From positions 40,086,448 through 40,150,447 of the forward strand of contig LS997564.1 of NCBI GenBank assembly GCA_000469685.2: 64,000 nt of DNA, read 5' to 3'. The stretch is from Haemonchus contortus. Taxonomy: Eukaryota; Nematoda; Chromadorea; Rhabditida; Trichostrongylidae. The notes below the pieces were generated by a model. The model searched no databases. It had not been told where the DNA came from and worked only from the letters and a program-made list of their open reading frames with translations. Positions within the stretch are counted from its first letter, which is position 1, and each line of letters starts with the position of its first letter. The translations under genes were made by a program, and so were the position numbers. This document shows, one piece after another, positions 26,991-38,300 of this stretch.

Positions 26991-27802
26991 TGATACTTAC
27001 CACTCTGTAATACTCTTGCCACCTCTTAAACCCTCTTTTCTCGAATAACCATTGTGTGAGGTTTTATAGATTATGTTTTTTCGTTCCACATCACCTCGAA
27101 AGCCTTGCAGCTGCACATTTCAGCCATAAGTGCTCTTTTAGGGTTCTCCATAGCCATTTGTTTGATTGCCCTTACCGTTTACTGTGCGGTAATGACCCTA
27201 AAAACTTTCTCTGCTTTGAAAACGGGGCAATATCAATGGGACTGATAGAAAAAAATTGTGTCTGTATACGTTTTATAATATTCTGGATTGGATTTGCTAT
27301 TATTAAAAATACAAAGGCATGATATGTCCGTTGTCAACACAGCCCTCTGTGAAGAGTGCCATGAATCTATCCCGTTTTACCCTTTCTTTCTCAACTTCCT
27401 TTTTGATCATCTCCTACAGTGCCACTTGATCGCTAAAGAGCTATAGTTGAGATCCTTGAGTGAGTTTCAAGAGAACTCGTCCATTTCTGAACTCGTTCCA
27501 CTTGAACAAAAATTCTCAGTGTTAATCTCCATCAAGCACGTCCATTTGGCAGCCCTCTATCGTCTCTCATTATTTTTCGCCAGCCTCATTCATGGCTAAC
27601 TGAGCTTATCGCTGCTTGTCGCCCTTGTCGTCCTTGTCGCCCTCTGTCGCTGGTGTCGCTTACGCTCTCTTACGAACAATCTGGTGAGGTAAAAGAGTCG
27701 TATAGATTCTAAAGTTTAACACGCCGTTTGAAGCACTGATCAGATTCTCAGAATGCAGTCGTTGATCATCCCTACGTTCACATAAATGAAACGGGGGTCG
27801 TA

Positions 27803-28070
27803 TCAAAAAACCGTAGTCATAATATGATTCTTAACGGTATTACATGATAACGGAGGGCCTGTGGGAATGAAAATTGTGAGAAACTGGATGATATGGCTGA
27901 ATAACCGACCTATAGCAAGTTTGAAGATGGCTATAGTCGTCTCATCAGAACAATGATTGCTCATAGAGGTTCGGATGATCGATATTGATGTGTCAGTGAC
28001 ACTGTTCACATTGTTATACAATCCAGCTGGCATTCCATTGAATATGGAATGCGTGCTACTGCCTCCTAGA
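27803..28070 (-). CDS. Candidate coding segment, unknown product
   Basis: The minus-strand frame is open from near an acceptor-like GCTTCTAG (about 28065) to a stop at 27803, including the residues MPAGLYNNVNSVTDTS. It lies about 800 bp upstream, in the minus-strand sense, of the Cys-rich candidate at 26559-26990, so the two could be exons of one gene. No family is recognised. Confidence 0.2.
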
Positions 28071-29040
28071 AGCAGAGATATACCAGTAACATAGTTATGT
28101 AGTAGGGGTCAGTATCAAACTACCTCTTGCAACCAATGGTCGAGTGAACAGAAATTTCTTTACTTTTCATGAGGGCATGTCGTATACTAGTAGGTCCGGG
28201 ATCGTTCCGTAACCTTCGTCTTCCACGAGACTCGAAAAAGTAGCGTCTCATTGCCAGTGAGGCAAAACTAGGGCAAAACTAGATAGTTGATACACTCTGG
28301 TCCCTCCCATGGGTTCACCTTTTGCACGTTTGCTTTGGCTTTTTGAACATTTCCTTTGAATCTTCTTTATACATGTGCTAGAACGCGTAAACAATAATAA
28401 AAATAATAATAAAGACTCGATGGATCGATTGATTTGTCATTTGCTCAATGACAGCGTTCGCCATGTCATACAGTACAGCTGAATTCCATAACCGAAATGG
28501 GAATGCTCCTTCCTCTCAGAAGTGGAGGAGCAGTGGTAGAGTACTAGTGGGCGTGGCCTCTTTCTATAGTTACTGTGTTCGCTTCTTGAATTCTGAGTGT
28601 GTGGTTATTCTCCTCTTTATCATTTATCTATCACACTTCGTCTTTCCTGTCGATTTCCGATTTCCGAAACGTGTCGATTTTGTTTTCTCGCCTTTTGAAT
28701 GATCATGTCATTTACTGTTAAGATGATTAATTGTAGATAAACTCAATTGGGGCGTGTCAGTCGGGCAAGCCATCTACGGCGCGTACCTCTCCTTTTGGAC
28801 AAGTTATTAAATAGTAATCCTATACAGTACCCTTTGCCATTTTGTATTTGAATAGTCAAGGGTGGTTGTGGGTCCCCGTAATCATGGAATCAATCAAGCG
28901 CTCAACTTGTCACGGTATGGGAGAGATCGGAGTGTCCTGGGAGGGTCGGTACGACTTCCTCCCAATTGGGAGTATTACCGAGATAATTGCTAATCAGATA
29001 GAATCCATATCTTTGTTCGAGTCATGTGATATCGTTCGTT

Positions 29041-29130
29041 TCTTTTTCGGCTTATCAATCGATTCGTATCAATTCCGTGTCTTGATCTTTTTCGGCTTAT
29101 CGATCGATTCGTATCTATAGCGTGTCTTAT
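29041..29130. repeat. Direct tandem duplication, 45-bp unit
   Basis: Two adjacent copies begin TCTTTTTCGGCTTATC at 29041 and 29086 and differ at a few positions. Each unit contains ATCGATTCGTATC. It sits about 230 bp upstream of the gly-5 start codon, in what may be its 5' flank. Confidence 0.85.
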
Positions 29131-29332
29131 CTCCTGAGTTGACAAGTGGATTTTCAGCAGTTGCTAGAGGGAACGTTATTTCGTCAAGATCGAAGGCTAC
29201 GGCAGGTCATCCAGTCGTCTACGGCGTTAACGTTCGCCTCATTGGAGCTCGGATTTGGCCCTATTTGAACTGCTCATAGTCCTGCTCCTCTAGTAATTCT
29301 ATATTATATTAATAGCTATTCTTCCGAATATT

Positions 29333-29342
29333 CCCTGTACAG
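29333..29342 (+). promoter_or_regulatory. Possible trans-splice acceptor for gly-5
   Basis: CCCTGTACAG ends 18 nt before the gly-5 ATG. Short distances between a spliced-leader acceptor and the start codon are usual in nematodes. Whether SL1 is added here is inference. Confidence 0.35.
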
Positions 29343-29360
29343 CTGTGACGATTCCTGATC

Positions 29361-32300
29361 ATGTTGTTACCAGCACGGAAACGTTCGCTGTTTTTCAAAA
29401 TAATTATATTGGTACCAATTGTATGGATATGTGTAGTGTTTTATTTTGCTGTCGTCGATCATTCGAATAATGTGAGTTCATTGTTAACCTTTTTATTTTT
29501 TGACATTATTTTTATTTACTTTTTCATTTGACGAGTTTTTGGTAGGGTATTCTGGTGGAATATGCCTTTCCGGCCTAAGGATTCTTCCGTACAGCCTGTC
29601 GCTGCATAGGGCTTTCTTGTTGAACAAAATTGAGGCTCCGCCCCTTTCCGGTTTTCGGGTCGTCTGCGAAATGGAGGCAAAAGCGCTGTTTGCGATAAAA
29701 CGCTTCTGGGTTTTTTTTCATAGCAACCATGGTTTTTGGGAAAACACATGAAGCTTTGCCGAGCCGAAAGCGTCTAAATAGGACGCAATAAGGACTCAGG
29801 ATTGGCCCTGCCCACTGCCATTTCCTAAGAAAAAGAGTGAGTATTTGACGGTCCTAAAAAGGCTGTAATTTCGTCAAACAACCCCCTGGTCGTCATAAGT
29901 CAAACCATGGGAATGATTAGTTCAAGAAAGACCTTATGTTTGGAAATTTCTCCTGATTTACTCGTTTTCTCGCCACTGCTTGAACTACCCTTCATTTAGG
30001 CATAGTCCACGGCAATTTGGGGGTGCCTAGTTTTGGACGAGTAATCTAGGCGATAGTCAAAATAAAGCAGAAGTGACGAAGAGAACGCGGAAGTCGATGT
30101 ATTTAGAGGAATATAAGGCTTAAAAAAAGAAGCAAAATTAGGAGTTGTACGGGAATAGACGGCAGAAGTTGCATGAAAGAGATATTTAGACGAACTGTTT
30201 AAAGGTGCGCACCGTTGCGTCTAGCTGGCTGCATTACGCTGCCTGTGTGCAAGGTGTGGGTCTGGGTACGAATTGTGCAACCTTCACACTTTCACGGCGC
30301 TTAAAAACTCGTCCGCGCTGGGTATGTGAGTCAGCTAAGCCCGTTTTGGGGACCGTTATTACGCTCCGCCTTAGCTGTTTTTTGGCCCATCAGTGTCCCT
30401 AAGGCTATCCCTGTAGGTCACAGGTACATTCTAAGGACTTATCTCGATACCTTTTTCAACAAGAGATGTGCCTTTGAATCAGATGATATTGGTAAGGGTT
30501 AATATTCTTTTGAATGAAACGCATGTAGTGCCTACACCGCTGGTGGAGATGTCAGCGTACGCGAGCCGTCAGAAATAATTTAATTATGCTTGATCTCTGA
30601 TGATAATTACTGAAAGATGGTTGAAATTTAGATTCGCGACAATCTAGTAGAAGCGGCAAAACGACAGCCACGAGTGCCGCTTGTAGAAGGTTTCGGTCCA
30701 CCGATAGTAAAGGATGAGCCATCGAAAGAAGAAGAGAAACAAAAGGATGAAGATAAAGACAAGGAGCCGGTACGTTAGATAGAATCAAATAATCAGAACC
30801 ACGTCAAGTAGCACAACTGATTGCTCGCGCTGTTACGCGCGCTGTAGTTAGCATTCGATATCGCTCGTTTTTACGAGCTGTGGTCACTCCCTTGCCTAAC
30901 GAAACCACTATAAACGATGAAGATACATAAATCGAGAGGTTGCATTATTGTTTTTTTCTTAGCTTCAGATCAAAAGCCAATGAAGTTATAGTTGCTCCTA
31001 AGTAACCTAAGGATCACAAGCTCATGATGTGAAATAGTTATTGATTTGCCCACGCACAATTAGCTAATCGCTGAGTGATGAGGCGATGTTTTTCTCTCAT
31101 TCTTTTTTCCTCTGTTTTTCTTTTTGCTGCCGCAATCCCTTAATTAATTTCCTACTCCTAGAGGCTGAAAAAGGTGAGCTACTCTTGCTGTTACTAGGGT
31201 TCTTTTGTTCATTTATGCATATAAGTGAATGAATTTTTGCTTACCATTGTCTGTTGTTCGCACCAGGACCCACGCGCGCGCAGTGAAACACACTGTTTAG
31301 CTCGTCCTAACGCCACACTCTTCTTCATTTTTCTAGTTCCATTCTCGTCCCCCCCCCCTTTTAAACGGTTTTTCGAAGCCTTTTTTCACTTTGGAAACAC
31401 CGATGCACGCTGTTTCTTCACCTCAGTCGCACTAGTTTCGATCTTGTCTTCCATTTTTCATCATAACCTGGATTACCCAAAGTTATCTTGAACGGTGCCT
31501 TTAAATGCTCTCTACTGTACTGTATATTTATAAATAGCAACCTTTATCATTTAAGATGCCTGTGGTACCGAAGCCGGCATTTTTTGTGAACACCTCAGAT
31601 CCCATTTATAAATCTGGAGATCCAAATCAAGCGGGTGAAAAAGGAGCTGCAGTGAATATTGACAAAAATGTAAGTCTTTTCATCGTTACAAACTCTTCAT
31701 GTCTACCTCCCATTCTTTTTAAAGAATTCTTTGTTTCTACTATTCTTGATGGGAGAAGCTTTTAAAGAGATTTTTTCGAGTTTTTTTGATGTCTAGTGAC
31801 CAGCATTGTTTCAGAAGTTATCGCCAGAAGAGAAGAAAAAGTACGATCTAGGTTTCCAAAATAATGCGTTCAATCAATATGCATCGGATATGATATCAAT
31901 ACATCGAACGCTACCGGAAATTCTCGACCAAGAGTATGTTTTTTTATTTTTCGCAATTCCGAATGGTTTCTTCAATTAGAGCGTTTGATCTATCTGATAA
32001 GCGATGATGACTAGTGGAGTAAGGGCCTTGATAAGGCCGGGTGTTGATTGGAAGTCTAAACGGCATGCCATCAGGCGGGACATCTAGCTAGGAATCGTCG
32101 CGCGCGAATGGATTGGATTCTACCGCACCTGCCCGAAGTGGGCGGAACGCTCCCTACTTAACTGTCGAAGAGACGACTTCTTGGATGGAAATTCGTAGGA
32201 GGGGGGGGGGAGGGCTTCCAACAGTGCTCTACGTATCTGGCTCTGAAGAATAGGACCCGGGAAAGGATGGGACGGCGGCTTTGCGGGCCTTTGATGGTAC

Positions 32301-35300
32301 TTCGAAATCATACTGAAAAAGAAGAAGTGAGTTTAATACCTCGGAGGGGAGCAGCATTGGAGTAGTCTCGATGCTGAAGTTGTGCAAAAAGCTGAAAGGG
32401 AAAAGAAATTGCGTACTAGGGCACTGTCTCGCTAAGAGAGCGCAGACTTGCGAGCTGAAAGGCTGCTTTCATAGTCCGCCTGCGAGCGCGCGCCGCCCGG
32501 CGGACTATGTAAGCAGCCAAACACGTCCCTTCAACTACGCCGCTTTCTCGCGGTTGTGTGTACATTCGTGCAGTTCGAGTGCACGCTGTAAATGAATCCA
32601 AAGTAATTCTGATGACTTCAGCGCCTATTATTAGGTCCCAAATTTGAAGTAGAGTAGATTAGTAGGATGAGCCGGCCATACTGATCTACTCTACTTCGAA
32701 TTTGGATGTCAATAGTAGACGCCGAATTTCGCTTTGAATGTACCCTTCCCCGTTCTTTGAGGTTTTTTGCATACGGGCGTTTGTACGACTTAAATTATCT
32801 GATTTTTGTGAAGTTTTTTTGTGATCTTCTGCGTCCACGGAACTTGGGTACTCGGCACTATTTCCCCTTTACTGCCCCACCTTTCGAGAATGGGCTGGAT
32901 TTCTACCGAATTTTTTCAAAGAAGATGAAACCGGCTAGAAACTTGCCTGCAGGGGTAATTTGACCCGTAGAACACGAATATTGCATCCATTTGTCATAAA
33001 GATGCCTGACCTTTGCGCTACAGGCGCCTGCGCCAAGTCGCTGAGTCACCGATCTTGCTGAAAACTTGCTCCTAACTAGTGTCCCAGGCGTTTTCATGAT
33101 GAGTGGATGCGATATTCGTGTTCTACGGGACAAATCACCCGTCTAAGCAAATTTCTAGCCGGTTTCATCTTCTTTGAAAAAATTCGATAGAAATCCAGCC
33201 CTTTTTCGACGGAGTGGGGTAGTAAAGGGTAAATAGTGCCGGGTACTCTCTTGGTATAGTACCACAGCAACGTTCAATAGAATAAGCCAGTTAAGGCGGA
33301 TTCCGAAAAATTCATGGTGGTGCTGTGGATTAATTAACTTCTTGATAGGTGTTTGACGGAGAAATACCATGACGATCTGCCAGACACATCTGTCGTGGTG
33401 TGTTTCCATAACGAGGCTTGGTCAGTGTTACTGCGTACTGTTCATTCAATATTGGAACGAACGCCTGATCGATTGCTCAAAGAAATCATTCTGGTAGATG
33501 ATTTTTCAGACATGGCGCACACTAAAGGTAACAGTTAGCGGGTATAGATCATGGAAAATTTTGCTAAGCCGATGTCTCCTGTTGATGAGTCAATTTTTAA
33601 GAACCCCTCGCCCGATATATGTCACAATTTCCAAAAGTGAAGATTCTGCGGATGGAAAAACGGGAAGGACTGATCCGCGCGCGGTTACGTGGCGCTGCAA
33701 TCGCAGAGGGAAAAGTGTTGACATATCTTGACTCACATTGTGAATGTATGGAAGGTTAGTGAAATATTATTGCGTCAAAGATCATTCCACCCCGTTTGGA
33801 CGCACTGGGTTGCCCAGGTGACCGCGTCGCAACCGCGCGCATGGCTTTTATGTGTTGCGGCAGCCGCAATATATTGAATCTCGTTCAATTTGGCCATTGT
33901 CGTTTGATTTGAAGTGTTTAGGCTGGATCGAGCCGTTATTAGATCGAATCAAGCGAGATCCAACCACAGTGGTGTGTCCTGTAATTGATGTTATTGATGA
34001 TAATACATTCCAGTACCACTACTCGAAGGTATTACGCACATACTTGTTCCTTACTATTGTCAAGGCTCGATATTACCTTTATAGGCATATTTCACGAATG
34101 TCGGTGGTTTCGACTGGGGTTTACAGTTCAACTGGCATCCCATTCCGGAACGGGATAGGAAAATGCGTTCAAGAGCTATTGACCCAGTAAGGTAAGCGAC
34201 ATGATTCTTTCTTTAGCAGTACCTTTTTGCGAGTAGAGTTGAGAGCTGGTGAAAGGGTTGCACAGCCGAGATTGAGGAGAGGTTATCTAGTTCTCATTGT
34301 TCATGCCAAATCAATAGTTTGTACTTTCGTAAACGATAATTTGGAACCAAGTAGTCAGAGAAATTACGATTGCGGACGAAGACGAGCTTATGGCTCATTC
34401 CTAGAACTGAGCTCTCCCTCCATTGCTTAGCATTATTTTCTCGTTTTCAGATCTCCGACAATGGCTGGCGGTCTTTTTTCCATTGATCGAGCGTATTTCG
34501 AGAAACTTGGCACCTACGATCCAGGTTTCGACATTTGGGGAGGAGAAAATCTTGAGCTGTCGTTCAAGGTAAATCTTTAGCTCTTTTTGATGTTGACTTT
34601 ATTTTGATTAATCGCGTCACAATTTACGAAGAAGCTCTGGTTGGTGGATTAGTTGTAGCAACTAGGTAGAGGCAACTCCCACGTTATATCGTTCGAATGT
34701 TTTTAGACCTAATTATTCAATACATCTGATCTAGGAGGGACTAAAAGTACGTAACCGGATTGGCTGTACTTTCTAACTTTTTTTTTCTAGATTTGGATGT
34801 GCGGTGGAACTTTGGAAATTGTCCCATGTTCACATGTTGGACATATTTTCCGAAAACGGTCGCCTTATAAGTGGAGGTGCCATTTCTTAGCTTCTTTTAC
34901 ATTTTGCGAACATTTTGTTTAGTAGAAGGGGTTGGTTCTCAATTTTATAGTGTACCTGTACGTCATGAGAGGAGGATATTACTTCTATCGGTTTATTTTT
35001 TCATATTGAATTAGTGAACTTGATCGGCATCCCATCTGTTTCATCCATTCTTAAGTACAACAGGCTATGAACTTCATTTCCTTATTAACCCGTTTAGTTA
35101 TTTTCCTAGCTGCTAGATAGATAAGCAATTGTGAGGTGGTTAACTGAATGCTCAGTGTGGCCCCTCCCCTTCGTTTTCTTCCATCACTTGCGGGGGCAAG
35201 GGAAAGTTCCCATTAACGATTTATTTTTAAGATTTTTTTTCTAGATTTCGTTTCTTTCTGACCGAGCTTTCTTTACAGGCTCTCTTTGTTAGATAAGAAT

Positions 35301-38300
35301 AAGAGTGTTTGCTAATGAATATTTGTAAGTCACTCGAACAGTAAAATTACAGAACTGGAGTGAATGTGCTGAAGAGGAATTCAGTACGATTAGCAGAAGT
35401 ATGGTTGGATGAATACAAACAATACTACTATGAACGGATCAATAACCAATTGGTGTGTGTTACAACTTGAAAGAGAGCAAAGCTTAGTCATGAGTAAAAC
35501 TCGTACGCACGTACTTATGTTTCACACCATACTGACTCGTTGCGCTGACAAGATGCCTTACTGTAGAATGTTGCGGTGACGATTCAGAGGACCGTTTAGA
35601 TCATGATGTTTGCCGAAGACTGAGTGTATTAAATAGAACTTTTCATTTTAGGGAGAAATTGGCGATATATCTGAACGAAAGAAATTGCGTGAACGACTTG
35701 GTTGCAAGTCATTCAAATGGTATTTAGACAACATATTCCCAGAGTTATTCATTCCTGGTGAATCGATTGCCAAAGGAGAGGTAAGTCTTAAACTTCGATT
35801 ACTTCTCACATATTTCCTTTTCTCTCTATATTTCCATCATTTTCCTTTCTTTTTCTTCTTTCTTCTCGAATACGGCATTGAAGGGCATTTCACTGAATTT
35901 TTGCTGACTTTCAAAAACTCCGCCCACGCGCTAAATTGCTCTGTAAATTGGTTCTCAATTTCTTTTTTCAAATTTTTTTACTAAGACTGGAATGCGCAGT
36001 GAAATTGTCAAGCCCACTGGTGCCGTGGTCGTTAGATGAGCCTTTGTGTAGTTCTTTTCACTTGTGCTTCGAATACTATTGTGGTAGTGCTATTGGAATC
36101 GATGAGGTAATGAAAATTGTGGGTATCTGAATCAAATTAACTGATTTCCAAACTACTTCCATAACTTTGACGCCTAATAGTCTCCCTATCAGGGACATGT
36201 AGTACTCTGGGATCTTTTGACTGATTCAAACAAAGTCTAGCTTGGCGGAACTACTGCATTTGCTACTCCTTACTACTACTAACTTACCTCCAAGCATCCT
36301 TTAACAACAATGAGGGTGGGTAGATGGGAAGGTTGGGTGGGGTAATTTCAGACGTTCAACCTTGAACTTCCTAATTTTAATGTATCCTTGAAGACCGTTA
36401 TTCTGCCAGTCATTTTGCCAGTTGATTAGACCCTATCCTCAAGTCATAGAAGGCGGAATACGGGATCAATTGAGGGATGGACCGATAGATGGGGTAAGAC
36501 AATTTTGAATCTCAGTTCGGGCGGCTTATTTCTGATTGGATTCTTGCATGATTTGATTGGAGGGTTCCCGTTTCGATAGCACTGTCATCACAACCATCTT
36601 TTTCCTATTTTCCAACTACTACTTTCTCTTCTTCGTTAGCTCCTTCATCCTGTCTTTAGTAATTCTGCCAGTTGAGTTGCATGCGTTTTCTATTTCTATT
36701 TTGTCGAGTTTTTTATTAAACATTTTTTTGGGCGGCGTATCTGGTTGCTGTCCAACGTCGTGAATAGAGCAATTACGCTTTAGAGGGAGGGGATACACAA
36801 AATATTTGATTTTTTTCATGAACCAATAGTGAATCCCAACGTTCAATGCGAATCGCTCGATATTTGTGTCATGTCTTTATCGTAACCCCTGTCCATTGTC
36901 GATTATAATAGCATGCTTTTGCTTAGCTGCCTTACTTGCTTGTATTTACCTCAGTTACGGATCACCGTCTTGTTCTCAATTTGATTCATTTTTATGAAAT
37001 CGTAGGGAGGGGAGTCGTAGGATGACATAACCTTACTGTTCCTTTCCCTTCGGTGGAGGAATTTTGGAGAAATAGGTGATTTTTGAAAGAAAAATTGCGT
37101 GTGTGACATTAGGTCCGGTCGCGCAACTTCCCTTTCGACCTTGAGTCAATTGGGGCTGTGTTAGCCCGAGCGTAGCGCTTGCTCTGGCAGATCTACGTGA
37201 AGACCTCTGTAGGGTCTGCAAAAAAGTAAATTTTTTGGTCTCAGTCTTAGGTACTGTAATTTCTTATGGAACAAGATGGAATCTGTACTAACGTAGTGCA
37301 TGCTGCACGGTACTAACCCTATGGATGAACATGAATAAATAATATGTGTGAATGCTTTTATTTGCAAATCTTCTAAAGAAGGACTGTAGTTGATCACTAT
37401 TGAACTTGTTCTCTTTAGAAATGAGTTTTTCGGAAAGCAAAGGTGCAAGATGCTTCACAATTTTATTGGGAAATGTTTTTCCTCTAAGACGGCTTTTCTG
37501 GAATTAATGTCTGCTTGTGTCTTTCTAAGGAAGACTCCCGACGGGCCCCCATATGAGGCCTATTTAATTTTTGGTCGATTTCCGCCTAATTTCAGCCTAA
37601 CTGGGAAGATATCGTTTTCGAAAAATCCATTGTAAAGAGGAACCCAAAATATTGCTCTAGGAAAAGGACAAACAAGTTTAAATATGCTTGACTGCTTATT
37701 TTCAGTTTCAATTTCATGTTTCATTCTTTCTTTTTCTGTTGTTTCTTACTCAGCTGCTCCTCTTTTGTGGGTGTATGATGAGCTCTCTCTTGTGTGCACA
37801 TTCCTGTGATTACCCTTTCTCACAGTAGCTTTTATGGCGTTTTTTAACCATGAAAAATTGAATATAAAAATAGCATAGTGCAGATCCGTTGTCGTACTGA
37901 CAGAATTTTTTCAGTTCGTACACGTTTTCTGTCGCTTCAAAAGCTTTCAGTTACATTTTATTTGTTTTTTTTTTATAATGGGAGCGTGTATTGTGGTAGC
38001 GTGAGTTAAGGCTGCCTTCATAGTCCACGATTTGGTCGCGCGATCGGTTGCGGGCCAAACCGTTTACAATTTAGCCCGCGACAGGTCGTGGACTATGAAA
38101 GCAACCAGTGTGATGTGAAATCATCTGAAAAATGGCTTCCGGTGAGCTCCGTAGCAGAAAAGTTGCAAAGAAAGACATCCCTATCTGGTCCTGATACCGT
38201 GCGTATAGGTCGGACCCGCGGTCACCCCCGCTTGTCGCGCCATCGCGGCCGTCCCACCGAGGCTATTCCGCATCGGCGGTTGCACGGCAGGGCGACCCAG

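Noticed and set aside
28520..28560. AGCAGTGGTAGAGTACTAG as an A box of a tRNA
   Set aside because: No matching B box or cloverleaf follows.
32903..33133. Open frames within the large foldback
   Set aside because: Similar peptides appear on both arms because of the inverted repeat; there are no exon borders.
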